From: SG8-41 sp035574195
GTDB taxonomy: Bacteria > Pseudomonadota > Gammaproteobacteria > Burkholderiales > SG8-41
Assembly (NCBI GenBank): GCA_035574195.1
Contig: DATLZE010000067.1
Span: 1 to 59,179, forward strand
Reading direction: 5' to 3'
DNA: 59,179 bases
Shown here: piece after piece, positions 17,120 through 25,291 of the stretch
Numbering within the stretch: the stretch's first letter is position 1
Layout: every line of letters starts with the position of its first letter
Made by a program: the position numbers and the translations under genes
The notes under the pieces: model-generated
What the model was told of the DNA's origin: nothing
The model's database searches: none
The model's input: only the letters and a program-made list of their open reading frames with translations

Positions 17120-17554
17120 TCAGGCCGAGGCGTCGGCGACGAGCCCTGCCTGCTCGATGCCGTAGACGCAGCAGGCCTCGTCCTCTTCCCCGGTGCCTCC
17201 GCTCGCGCCGGCGGCGCCGAGGATCTCGCCCTGAGCGTTCTTGATGAGCGCCGCGCCGGTCTGCGGCAGGAACTTGCCGCCCGCGGTCGCAGCGAGCGTC
17301 ACGAAGAAATTGGGGTTGTCCTTCGCGCGCTTGCCGAGCGCGCGGCTGGAGGCGCCCATCGCCACCGCCGCCCAGGCTTTTCCGCGCGCGATATCGAGCC
17401 GGAACATGCTGGCGCCGTCCTGGCGCTGCGCCGAGACGATGTTGCCGGAATCGTCCAGCACCACCACGCCGAGCGGCTTCACTTTCATTTCCGCCGCCTT
17501 GGCGAAGGCTTTCTCGATGATGAGGTTGGCCTGCTTGAGCGTGAGCCGCGACAT
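17120..17554 (-). CDS. GlcG/HbpS-family protein
   Basis: A 144-residue protein of the GlcG/HbpS (PF03928) family, small alpha/beta proteins that in some actinobacteria bind haem and in many proteobacteria accompany glycolate or diol catabolism genes with unknown role. The whole family fold is visible: LTLKQANLIIEKAFAKA at the N-terminus, VKPLGVVVLDDSGN, FRLDIARGKAWAAVAMG, and the C-terminal ILGAAGASGGTGEEDE glycine-rich loop. There is no signal peptide. The gene is monocistronic, divergent from the amidase at 17706. Confidence 0.88.
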   Translation of the reverse strand: MSRLTLKQANLIIEKAFAKAAEMKVKPLGVVVLDDSGNIVSAQRQDGASMFRLDIARGKAWAAVAMGASSRALGKRAKDNPNFFVTLAATAGGKFLPQTGAALIKNAQGEILGAAGASGGTGEEDEACCVYGIEQAGLVADASA

Positions 17555-17629
17555 GCGATCCTCCGTGATCGAATGAAGAGAGTTGCCCGGGAAGAAAGGC
17601 GCGGCGACTATACAAGCGGCGTTCGCGCG

Positions 17630-17658
17630 CTGTCAATTCGGCGCCCCGCCGATATAAT
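17630..17658 (+). promoter_or_regulatory. Strong candidate sigma70 promoter for the amidase operon
   Basis: CTGTCA at 17630-17635 (4 of 6) and a perfect TATAAT at 17653-17658 are separated by 17 bases. The start point would be near 17665 and the amidase GTG is at 17706, a leader of about 40 bases. This is the best -10 hexamer seen in the window. Confidence 0.62.
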
Positions 17659-17705
17659 GAGGCGGCCTGTGCCGTGAAATCCCGTTCACGATCCGCAACC
17701 TTGCA

Positions 17706-19382
17706 GTGGACAGCGAACTCGCCTTCCTCACCGTCGCCCGCGCCGCGGAGCTGATCCGCGCGCGCGAGCTCTCGCCGGTGGAGCTCGCGCGAGCATACCT
17801 CGAGCGCATCGAGGCGCTCGACGCGCAGGTGAACGCCTACATCACGGTCACCGCCGAGCTCGCGCTCGAGCAGGCGCGGCGCGCCGAGCGCGAGATCACC
17901 AACGGCGGCTGGCGCGGCCCGCTGCACGGCATCCCCTTCGCGCTGAAGGACATCTACAACACCCGCGGCATCCTCACTTCCGCGCACTCGCGGGTGTGCC
18001 TGCACAACGTTCCGCGGGAGGACGCCACCGCTGTCGGCAAGCTCTACGCTGCGGGGGCGGTGCTGCTCGGCAAGCTCGCCACCCACGAGTTCGCGCACGG
18101 CGGGCCCTCCTTCGACCTGCCGTGGCCGCCGGCGCGCAACCCCTGGCATCTCGAGCACTTCACCGGCGGCTCGAGCTCGGGCTCGGGGGCGGCGGTCGCG
18201 GCGGGGCTCGCGGCCTTCGCGCTCGGCTCCGACACCGGGGGCTCGATCCGCGGTCCGGCCTCCCATTGCGGCGTCGCGGGGCTGATGCCGACCTACGGGC
18301 TGGTCAGCCGCGCGGGCGTGATCCCGAATTCCTTCACCTTCGACCATTGCGGCCCGCTGGCGTGGACGGTCGAGGACTGCGCCCTCGTGCTGCAGGCGCT
18401 CGCGGGCTTCGATCCGCTCGATGCCGGCAGCATCGAGGCGCCGGTGCCCGACTACCGCGCGGCGCTCACGCCCGACATCCGGGGGCTCAGGATCGGCGTG
18501 CTGCGCCACTACTGGGAGCAGGAAGCGCCCGCGCACGAGGATCTCAGGCGCGCGATGGAGGAGGCGGTGGAGGTCTTCCGCGGGCTCGGCGCGCGGGTCG
18601 AGGACTGCCGCGCACGCCCGATGCGGGACTCCTTCGACGTCAAGGTAGTGATCGCCGAGACCGAGCTCTTCTCGATCCACCACCGGGAGCTCGCCTCGCG
18701 CCCCGGCGATTTCGGGCGCGATTTTCTCGGGCGCGCGCTTCCGGCCTGCCTGTTCACCGCCGCCGATTACGTCGCCGCCTCGCGCGAGCACCGGCGCATT
18801 CTGCACGAGGCGCGCGCGCTCTTCGAGCGCCACGACGTGCTGCTCGCCGCGGGCTTCGGCCCCGCGCCGCGGCTCGACGCGCACCGTACCGCGAACTTCT
18901 GGCTCAAGCCGAACGTGTTCACGCACTCGAACGTGACCGCCGGCCCCGCGCTCGCGCTGTGCAACGGATTCTCGCGCTCGGGGCTGCCCCTCGGCATGCA
19001 GCTGATCGGGCGCCCCTTCGACGAGACGACCGTGCTCAGGGCCGGCTACGCTTACGAGCAGGCGACGCCGTGGCGCGGGCGCCGGCCGCATCTCGTGCCC
19101 GGCGCGGCGCAGCCGCCGGTCGTCCCGCAGGGCAACGAGCCCGACGCCTCGCACACCGACGCCGCCACGCGCGAGGCGGCGATCGCTGCGGCAAGACGCG
19201 CTGGCCTCCAGCTCGACGAGCGCCAGACGGCGATTCTCCTCGAAACCGCCCCTTATGCGGTGGAGATGGCGAGGCGCATCCGCAGGGACCGCGACCGCTT
19301 CGAGGAGCCGGCGCTGGTGTTCCGCTTTCCGGAGCGGAGGCCGTCCGGAAAAACGGATCGAGCCGCCGACGAGCGCCGGTAG
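17706..19382 (+). CDS. Amidase-signature family hydrolase
   Basis: A 558-residue serine amidase. The Ser-cisSer-Lys triad is complete: K81 in PFALKDIYNT, S156 in FTGGSSSGSG and S180 in SDTGGSIRGP, 24 residues apart as in the family. Amidases of this type (related to GatA and AtzE) cleave amide bonds of small acids. The start is a GTG (17706). After the catalytic domain, which ends near residue 465, there is an extra segment of about 90 residues (DASHTDAATREAAIAAARR onward) that is helical and charged; it may be a small partner-like domain fused to the enzyme. A deacylase-like gene follows after 84 bases on the same strand. Confidence 0.92.
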   Translation: MDSELAFLTVARAAELIRARELSPVELARAYLERIEALDAQVNAYITVTAELALEQARRAEREITNGGWRGPLHGIPFALKDIYNTRGILTSAHSRVCLHNVPREDATAVGKLYAAGAVLLGKLATHEFAHGGPSFDLPWPPARNPWHLEHFTGGSSSGSGAAVAAGLAAFALGSDTGGSIRGPASHCGVAGLMPTYGLVSRAGVIPNSFTFDHCGPLAWTVEDCALVLQALAGFDPLDAGSIEAPVPDYRAALTPDIRGLRIGVLRHYWEQEAPAHEDLRRAMEEAVEVFRGLGARVEDCRARPMRDSFDVKVVIAETELFSIHHRELASRPGDFGRDFLGRALPACLFTAADYVAASREHRRILHEARALFERHDVLLAAGFGPAPRLDAHRTANFWLKPNVFTHSNVTAGPALALCNGFSRSGLPLGMQLIGRPFDETTVLRAGYAYEQATPWRGRRPHLVPGAAQPPVVPQGNEPDASHTDAATREAAIAAARRAGLQLDERQTAILLETAPYAVEMARRIRRDRDRFEEPALVFRFPERRPSGKTDRAADERR

Positions 19383-19466
19383 CCGCAGCCATAAAACAGC
19401 GAGCGCACCCTTGTTTTCCTGCTCCCATCCGCGTCTGTCCCCTGCCGATTTTCTTCGGGCTCGGAG

Positions 19467-20468
19467 ATGAATTCACCGCTGTGGGCCGGGCAAAAGGAAG
19501 GGCGCTTCTTCACCCGCATCGAGGTGACGACGCTGCTCACCGGGACGGCGCTCGCGCTGCCGCTGCACGTGGTGACGGGCAGGCAGCCTGGCCCCACGCT
19601 CGGCATCATCACCAACGTGCACGGCGACGAATTCCTGCCGACCACCGCGATCCGGCGGCTGCTCGTGGAGCTCGACACGGCGCAGCTCAGAGGCCGGCTC
19701 GCGGTGATCTCGGTGGCGAACCCTCTCGCCACCGCGGCCTTCGGGCGGCTCTCGCCCGAGCAGCACGGCCGGACCGATCTGCACGAGGTCTTTCCCGGCA
19801 ACCCGCGCGGCAACGCGACCCAAATGCTCGCCGCAGCGATCAGCGAGCACGTGATCGCCCATGCGGACGCCTTCATTGATTTTCACTCCGGCGGCAGCGG
19901 CGGGCGGCTGCAAGCGCGCGCGGACTACGACGCGCTCGCGCCAGACGGAGTCAAGCGGCGCTCGCTCGAGCTCGCGCGCGCCTTCGGCATGCCGTTCGTG
20001 CACGAGAACGATCTCGCCGGCACCGCCGCGCGCCACGCCAACGCGCTCGGCAAACCCGCGTTCAACCCGGAGATGGGCGGCTGCTATCTCGGCCCGGAGA
20101 ACACGGCGCTCTATACCGAGCAAGCGATCGCGGGGCTCACCGCCGTGATGACCGCGCTCGGCATGCTGGAGGGGAAAGTCAGGCCGCCGCGCCAGTTGCA
20201 CTTCGGGCTCGAGGCGCGACGCGAGATCCGCCCGCGCACCAGCGGCTATCTGGTCTCCCGCTACGAGAAGCCCGGCGACCTCGGCAAGCTGATCGAGGCG
20301 GGAACGAAGCTCGGAGAAGTGGTGGACATCTACAGCTACGCGGTGCTCGAGGAGCTGATCGCGCCCGCCGACGGGTATCTCTTCTTCTCGCGCTACTCGG
20401 GGCTGGTCGGCGCCGGTACCCAGGCCTTCGCGATCGCCGAGGCGGCGCGCTCGGCTTGGCTCGACTGA
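19467..20468 (+). CDS. Succinylglutamate desuccinylase/aspartoacylase-family deacylase
   Basis: A 333-residue zinc carboxypeptidase-fold deacylase (AstE/AspA, PF04952). Zinc ligands are H52 and E55 in NVHGDEFLP and H140 in IDFHSGGSGG; substrate-carboxylate arginine and asparagine are available in NPLATAAFGR. A C-terminal domain from about residue 240 includes PADGYLFFSRYSGLV, typical of the family. The ribosome-binding site before ATG 19467 is poor (GGAG directly adjacent). It would remove an acyl group from an N-acyl amino acid or similar amide. Together with the upstream amidase it suggests stepwise hydrolysis of an amide compound; this joint role is inference. Confidence 0.87.
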   Translation: MNSPLWAGQKEGRFFTRIEVTTLLTGTALALPLHVVTGRQPGPTLGIITNVHGDEFLPTTAIRRLLVELDTAQLRGRLAVISVANPLATAAFGRLSPEQHGRTDLHEVFPGNPRGNATQMLAAAISEHVIAHADAFIDFHSGGSGGRLQARADYDALAPDGVKRRSLELARAFGMPFVHENDLAGTAARHANALGKPAFNPEMGGCYLGPENTALYTEQAIAGLTAVMTALGMLEGKVRPPRQLHFGLEARREIRPRTSGYLVSRYEKPGDLGKLIEAGTKLGEVVDIYSYAVLEELIAPADGYLFFSRYSGLVGAGTQAFAIAEAARSAWLD

Positions 20469-20474
20469 GCCGGC

Positions 20475-21368
20475 TCACCCGCCCCGATACCGCCGCTCGA
20501 GCGCGTCGAGCTCGCCGATGCCCATCAGCTCGTTCAATTCCTCGAACGAGACCTGCAGATCCGGGCGCTCGAGCAGGCGGTTTTTCCCGAGCACTTCGTC
20601 CCGGAACACCGCCATCGCGTTCATCATGCCCCTCACCGCCGCGGTGGAAAGCAACCGCGGATAGGTGACCGCCGCGACGCCGAGCGCCTCGAGCTCCTTG
20701 GGCGTCACGAGCGCAGTGGTGGCGCGCGAGCGAAGTCCCAGCCCCATGTTGACGATCAGCGGCTTCGGCACGTTCTTCGCCACCTGCGCGATGTCCTGCT
20801 TCGAGGCGAGCGCATCCGCGTAGAGGCAGTCCGCGCCCGCCTCGGCGTAGAGGTTCAAACGCCGGATCGCCTCCTCCACGCCGAGCGGGCCTGCGGCGTC
20901 GGTGCGCGCGACGATCACGAAATCGGGATCGCGGCGCGCGTCGCACGCCGCCTTCACTTTCTCGACCATCTCCTCGGCTGCGATCACGGCCTTCCCCGCC
21001 ATGTGGCCGCAGCGCTTGGGCCAGACCTGGTCCTCGAACATGAGCGCGGCCACGCCAGCCGCCTCGAACGCCCGCACCGTGAAGTACACGCTCGTCGCGT
21101 TGCCGTAGCCGGTGTCGGCGTCGGCGCGCAACAGCAGATTCGTGCACTCGGCGAGCCGCCGCGCGTTAGCGAGGTTCTCCTCCAGCCCCATCACGCCGCG
21201 ATCGGCCCAGCCGAGCCGGCTCTCGGAAGTGCCGGCGCCCGAGATGCCTGCGCTGCGGAAGCCGAGTTTTTCCACCAGGCGCGCGCTGTAGCCGTCGTAG
21301 ACGCCGGGCATGACGAGAATCTGCGGCGAGCGGATCAGATCCTTGAGCTGGCGGCCCTTGCTGGCCAT
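20475..21368 (-). CDS. Isocitrate lyase/PEP-mutase family enzyme (oxaloacetate decarboxylase-like)
   Basis: A 297-residue TIM-barrel enzyme of the PrpB/PEP-mutase superfamily, which cleaves or forms C-C or C-P bonds next to a carboxylate. It has the magnesium-binding aspartates in LLRADADTGYGN (D83, D85), the flexible catalytic loop KRCGHMAGK with C120, and VIVARTDAAGP. Close relatives are annotated as oxaloacetate decarboxylase or methylisocitrate lyase; the loop sequence alone does not settle which. The N-terminal GVYDGYSARLVEKLGF is typical. It converges on the deacylase gene with only six bases between the stops, and upstream lies the decayed Crp/YeeE region. Confidence 0.88.
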   Translation of the reverse strand: MASKGRQLKDLIRSPQILVMPGVYDGYSARLVEKLGFRSAGISGAGTSESRLGWADRGVMGLEENLANARRLAECTNLLLRADADTGYGNATSVYFTVRAFEAAGVAALMFEDQVWPKRCGHMAGKAVIAAEEMVEKVKAACDARRDPDFVIVARTDAAGPLGVEEAIRRLNLYAEAGADCLYADALASKQDIAQVAKNVPKPLIVNMGLGLRSRATTALVTPKELEALGVAAVTYPRLLSTAAVRGMMNAMAVFRDEVLGKNRLLERPDLQVSFEELNELMGIGELDALERRYRGG

Positions 21369-21523
21369 CGTGGCCTCTACGGATGCTATGACGCAGAGGA
21401 TCGCATCTTATCACCCCCGGTGCGCGCGGCCGAGGACAGCGGTTACAGAGGCACGCTCGTGCCGGCACCGCCCGGCGGCGGCATCCACCGCTTCGGCCTT
21501 CGCACGAGCGCGGCAACGAAGGC

Positions 21524-22099
21524 TCAGCCGCAGGCGAGTGCCGCGAGGGCCCTCGGATCGAGTGCCGTGATGGGCTGCGCTCGAGCCGCCCCCGGCGCGG
21601 CGTCTCGAAGAAGTGCAGCAGCCGGGCGAGTCGCGCGTCGAGCCGGCGAGACGCGCCCCCCCTCGACCCATTCCATCGCTTCCGCGAGCCGCGCGCTGTA
21701 GAGGCCGAACACGAAGCGGCGGAAAGGCCCGTGCTCGAGCAGCAACGCGTGGAATTCCGCTGCCGGCGAGCCGAGCAGCACGGCATCGCGCTGCACGATA
21801 CCGGTTGGCGGCATAGTGGCTCTGGCCGAGCGGACAGCCGCCCCAGAGAACGCAGCCCTCGCCGGATGCGACGCGGTAGAGCAGGATCCCGCGGCCGTCG
21901 GGGGCGATCTTCCGTACCCCGGCCGCCCCTCCAGCAGCAGCGGCAAGCCCCGGCACGGGTGGCGGGCGTCGAAGCGGGCCGTGCTCTGGGGCGCGGTCAC
22001 GGGCGGCGAGGCGCGGATCAGCCGATCGAGCCGCTCCCGTGCGAGCCCTGCAGCGCGCCAAAGCGCTCCAGAGGCTGCCGCGCAGGGCGTCGGTTCCAT
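21524..22099 (-). pseudogene. Decayed Crp/Fnr-family regulator gene, DNA-binding domain lost
   Basis: Several frames carry consecutive pieces of a cyclic-nucleotide-binding-type regulator. The first gives LDRLIRASPPVTAPQ and HPCRGLPLLLEG near the 5' end. A second frame gives KIAPDGRGILLYRVASGEG. The first frame resumes with LLGSPAAEFHALLLEHGPFR and RFVFGLYSARLAEAMEW. A third continues RRLDARLARLLHF, and the last piece is ALDPRALAALACG at the stop (21524). The helix-turn-helix segment expected between the last two pieces is missing. It is divergent from the YeeE/YedE pseudogenes, a layout in which the regulator would normally control the transporter pair. The gene is not functional as read. 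Confidence 0.82.
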
Positions 22100-22254
22100 G
22101 ACCTGTTCGTGCTCGAAGACTGTCTCCGGATCAGTATGGCCTGCATCCTGCCGTCCCCCGGTCGGGTCGGTGACCGCGGTCCCAGAACTTCGCGCCCCCG
22201 CCGCGCATACCGAGACCGTGGAGATCGGCTCGAATGGAGGTCCTCCACGATATC

Positions 22255-22800
22255 GCTGTCGAGACGCGAAAACCGCTCGCCCTACCGGGTGGGCGCGGGC
22301 ATCGGGGCGCCGAACTCGGTAGCGCTCGTGGCGGTGGCCGCTCCGATCGGCATCACGACTGCCCTCTCCCGGGCGGCAGGCGGGGCGCTGCCACCGCCGC
22401 GGGACCCGAAAGCGGTGTGCCGGAATCCCTACTGTGGGCGCGCAATGCGCTCAGGCTCGATTACGGCACGCTCTTTCTGATGGGCACCTTCCCCGGGGCG
22501 CTCGCCTCCGCTTCGGGCCCGAGCTGTTTTCGCGTGAAAACCGTTCCTGAGCCGTGGCGCGAACGCTTCGGCCCGCGGCACCCAAGCGCACGATCGTCGC
22601 CTTCATCGGAGGCGCGCCCGCCATATACGGAGCGCGCATGGCCGGAGGTTGCACCGGCGGTAACGGCATCTCGCAGGGACTGCAGCTCGCCGTCGTCGGT
22701 GGGACTTTTCTCGTCGTGACGCTCGCGTCGGGATTCATCGCCGCCTGGGCCCTGTTCCGGCCGGCGAGATGGCGGTTCGGCCACCAGCCCGGAGGAACAC
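22255..22800 (+). pseudogene. Decayed YeeE/YedE-family transporter gene, first half-unit
   Basis: Three frames together spell a YeeE/YedE (PF04143) membrane protein, a family that includes thiosulfate and sulfur-compound transporters. One frame gives VGAGIGAPNSVALVAVAAPI and GITTALSRAAG (22290-22390). A second gives LRLDYGTLFLMGTFPGALAS and VKTVPEPWRERFGP (22450-22580). A third gives IYGARMAGGCTGGNGISQGL and FIAAWALF (22605-22760). The GGCTGGNG signature with its conserved cysteine survives. The last frame has no stop before the next unit, so the two halves are now fused in frame. The N-terminus is degraded and the 5' limit approximate. Confidence 0.82.
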
Positions 22801-22802
22801 CC

Positions 22803-23140
22803 ATGTTTCCCATTGCCGGCGCACCCGCCCTTGTCCTCGCCGTCGTATTCGGCGCCGTGTTCGGATGGCTGCTGCATCGCGCCGGGCGCTCGATTGCAGT
22901 GTGATCATCAACCAGTTGCGCCGGCGCGACTTCACCGTGCTCCATGCTCGGCACGATCGCGGGCGCCGCGATCTCCGGCGCCGGCATGGTGCTCTACGGC
23001 CGCCGCCCCGGCACCGGCCTTGCCGCGACCACGACCGGCAAGGCCCACGCGCTGGCCGGGGCAATCGGCATGCTGTCGGGGCGATGCTCTACGCGGTGTC
23101 CTGCGACCGGGTGGACGAGAATCGGGCTGCTCGTGGCAGT
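22803..23140 (+). pseudogene. Decayed YeeE/YedE-family transporter gene, second half-unit
   Basis: It starts at ATG 22803 after GGAGGAACACC and reads MFPIAGAPALVLAVVFGAVF, then meets a premature stop at 22904. The family sequence continues in other frames: DCSVIINQLRRRDFTVL (about 22890-22940), then ISGAGMVLYGRRPGTGLAAT and ALAGAIGML (22970-23075), then VGAMLYAVSCD near 23085-23110. The conserved cysteine of the usual G-x-C-P-G-T-G motif has become arginine (GRRPGTG). With the preceding pseudogene it forms the common YeeE/YedE pair, here wholly inactivated. Confidence 0.82.
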
Positions 23141-23174
23141 GGAGCGCAGCGGTGTGCAGCGCCGCTGAGGCGCT

Positions 23175-23951
23175 CTACCAGGCGACGCTGCCGCCGTCCA
23201 CCGGAATGATCGCCCCGGTCATGAACGCGGAAGCGTCGGAGGCGAGCAGCACCGCGATGCCCTTGAGATCGTCGGGACCGCCGGTGCGCCCGAGGGGGAT
23301 CTCGGCGAGGATGCGCTCGGCGCCGCGCTCGAAGAGCTTCTGGTTGATCGGCGTGACGAAGAAGCCCGGGCAGATCGCGTTCACGCGGATGTTGTGGCAC
23401 GCCCACTTGATCGCCAGGTCGCGCGTGAAGTTGACGAGCGCGCCCTTGCTCGTGCCGTAGACGATCGAGTTGTAGGCCTTGGGGCTGCGCCCGACCAGTC
23501 CCGCGATCGAGGCGATGTTGATGATCGAGCCCTTTTTCGCCTTGATCATCTCGCGCCCGAAGATCTGCGCGCAGATGAAGGGGCCGGTGACGTTCAGCTC
23601 CATCACCTGGCGCCAGCGCTCGAGCGGCATCTCCTCGGGCGGCGCGACCCAGGCGCGGCCGGCGTTGTTCACCAGCACGTCCACCCGCCCGAAGGCCTTG
23701 AGCGTGGCGTCCTTCACCGCCTCGACCTGATCGGGCTGCGTCACGTCGCAGGCGAGCGCGAGCGCCTTCACTCCGAGCTTCTCCAGGCCGGCCGCCGCCT
23801 GCTCGCAGTTCTCGAGCTTGCGCGAGCAGATGACGAGGTTCGATCCGGCCTCGGCGAGCCCGGTGGCCATCTGCAAGCCGAGCCCGGTCGCCCCGCCGGT
23901 CACCACGCTCACCCGGCCCTCGAGGTTGAACAGTTCCTTCACGCTCGCCAT
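23175..23951 (-). CDS. Short-chain dehydrogenase/reductase
   Basis: A 258-residue classical SDR. The cofactor motif is TGGATGLGLQ (residues 18-27), the structural NNAG is at 95-98, and the catalytic residues are S148, Y165 and K169 (YGTSK). The spacing S148-Y165 is four longer than in the textbook enzyme, as in gluconate-5-dehydrogenase-like members (GLVGRSPKAYNS). It probably oxidises a secondary alcohol or reduces a ketone with NAD(P)H. It lies downstream of, and on the same strand as, an acyl-CoA dehydrogenase and an ADP-forming acyl-CoA synthetase, which suggests a catabolic role together. A 28-base element upstream (23979-24006) is shared with the acyl-CoA dehydrogenase gene. Confidence 0.92.
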   Translation of the reverse strand: MASVKELFNLEGRVSVVTGGATGLGLQMATGLAEAGSNLVICSRKLENCEQAAAGLEKLGVKALALACDVTQPDQVEAVKDATLKAFGRVDVLVNNAGRAWVAPPEEMPLERWRQVMELNVTGPFICAQIFGREMIKAKKGSIINIASIAGLVGRSPKAYNSIVYGTSKGALVNFTRDLAIKWACHNIRVNAICPGFFVTPINQKLFERGAERILAEIPLGRTGGPDDLKGIAVLLASDASAFMTGAIIPVDGGSVAW

Positions 23952-23978
23952 ATGAGCCTACCCGTGTCTTATTGGAAC

Positions 23979-24006
23979 GGCGCCGTGGCGCGGCGATGCG
24001 GTGACG
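23979..24006 (-). repeat. 28-base element A upstream of the SDR gene
   Basis: On the minus strand the element begins CGTCACCGCATCGCCGCGCC and ends ACGGCGCC. It matches the element at 25230-25257 at 23 of 28 positions; all five differences are transitions, and the last 12 bases (CGCCACGGCGCC) are identical. It lies 28 bases before the SDR start codon; the copy at 25230 lies 25 bases before the acyl-CoA dehydrogenase start. It may be a leader element, an operator or a dispersed repeat. Confidence 0.5.
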
Positions 24007-24065
24007 ATTCAAATTCCATTACCGCATCCCGCATCGTGCCATCGCTTCTTCGCTCCGCCACCGCC

Positions 24066-25205
24066 TCACCGATCCTTGAGCAGCTGTGCCGCGATGATAT
24101 TGCGCTGGATCTCCGAGGTGCCCTCGTAGATGCGCGTGATGCGCGCGTCGCGGTAGACGGTCTCGATTCCCGCCTCGCGCATGTAGCCCATGCCGCCGTG
24201 GATCTGCACCGCGCAGTCGGCGACCCGTCCCAGCGCCTCGGTCGCGAAGAGCTTGGCGGTGGACGCCTCCAGCGTGCCGCGCTCACCGCGCGCGAGCGCT
24301 TCCACTGCACGCCAGGCGAGCAGCCGCGCGGCATCTCGCGCGACCGCCATGTCGGCGAGCATCCATTGCAGGCCTTGGTACTCGGCGATCTTCCTTCCCC
24401 CCTGCTCGCGCGTCTTCATGTAGTCCACGCAACGCTCGATCAGCCGGTCCATCATGCCGCAGCAGCGCGCGGCGATCGTCACGCGCCCCATGGTCAGGAT
24501 CTTCAGCGCCTGCACGTAGCCCATGCCCTCGGGACCGAGCAGGTTCTCGGCCGGCACTTCGCAATCGTTGAAGAAAAGCGGCACGGTGGTCACCCCGTGC
24601 ATGCCCATCTTGGGCTCGTTTCTTCCGATCGTGAATCCCGGCGTGCCGCGCTCGACGATGAACGCCGAGATGCCCTTGATCCCTTTCGTCTTGTCGGTCA
24701 CCGCCATCACCGTGAAGACCTGCGCGACGCCGCCGTTGGTGATGAAGATCTTCTCGCCGTTCAGACAATAGCGCTCGCCGCGGCGCGTCGCGGTGGTGCG
24801 CATCGCGGCGGGGTCCGAGCCCGCCTGCGGCTCGGTGAGCGCGAAGCAGCCGATCCACTCCCCGCTCGCCATGCGCGGCAGGTATCTGCGCTTCTGGGCC
24901 TCGGTGCCGTACGCGACCAGGCCCGCGGTGCCGATGCCGGTATGGTTGCCGAGGAAGGTGGCGAAGGCGTAGCTGGTGCGCCCCATCTCCTCCTCGATCG
25001 CACATTTCCCGGCGAGGTCGAGCCCGAGCCCGCCGTATTCCTCCGGTATCGTGATCCCGAACAGACCCAGCGCGCGTGCCTTCGCAACGAGCTCCTCGGG
25101 GATCGCGTCGTGTTCCTCGATCCAGCGCGCGCGCGGGTCCACCTCCCGCTGCACAAAGCGGCGCACTTCCTCGCACAGGCGGCGGATTTCGGGAGAACGA
25201 TGCAT
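24066..25205 (-). CDS. Acyl-CoA dehydrogenase
   Basis: A 379-residue acyl-CoA dehydrogenase of the usual short/medium-chain type. FAD and substrate contacts are visible in CFALTEPQAGSDPAAMRTT and YCLNGEKIFITNGG. The catalytic glutamate is E361 in RIYEGTSEIQRNI near the C-terminus. The ATG at 25205 gives the standard N-terminal helix. It would desaturate an acyl-CoA made by the synthetase encoded just upstream (25292-27424, 86 bases away) and feed electrons to ETF. With the SDR downstream this forms a partial beta-oxidation-like set: activation, dehydrogenation, alcohol oxidation; no hydratase or thiolase is in the window. Confidence 0.93.
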   Translation of the reverse strand: MHRSPEIRRLCEEVRRFVQREVDPRARWIEEHDAIPEELVAKARALGLFGITIPEEYGGLGLDLAGKCAIEEEMGRTSYAFATFLGNHTGIGTAGLVAYGTEAQKRRYLPRMASGEWIGCFALTEPQAGSDPAAMRTTATRRGERYCLNGEKIFITNGGVAQVFTVMAVTDKTKGIKGISAFIVERGTPGFTIGRNEPKMGMHGVTTVPLFFNDCEVPAENLLGPEGMGYVQALKILTMGRVTIAARCCGMMDRLIERCVDYMKTREQGGRKIAEYQGLQWMLADMAVARDAARLLAWRAVEALARGERGTLEASTAKLFATEALGRVADCAVQIHGGMGYMREAGIETVYRDARITRIYEGTSEIQRNIIAAQLLKDR

Positions 25206-25229
25206 GGGGCGAACGAGCCTCTAACAGGT

Positions 25230-25257
25230 GGCGCCGTGGCGTGGTGACGCAATGACG
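25230..25257 (-). repeat. 28-base element B upstream of the acyl-CoA dehydrogenase gene
   Basis: On the minus strand the element begins CGTCATTGCGTCACCACGCC and ends ACGGCGCC; see element A at 23979-24006. It sits in the 86-base spacer between the acyl-CoA synthetase stop and the dehydrogenase start. Confidence 0.5.
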
Positions 25258-25291
25258 GGATCCGATAGCGTAGTCTGTCTCGCGGCGCCCG

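Noticed and set aside
23995..24028. Inverted repeat GATGCGGT/ACCGCATC in the SDR-dehydrogenase spacer
   Set aside because: Eight bases with an 18-base loop is close to what chance gives in such sequence; it overlaps the 28-base element, which explains it better.
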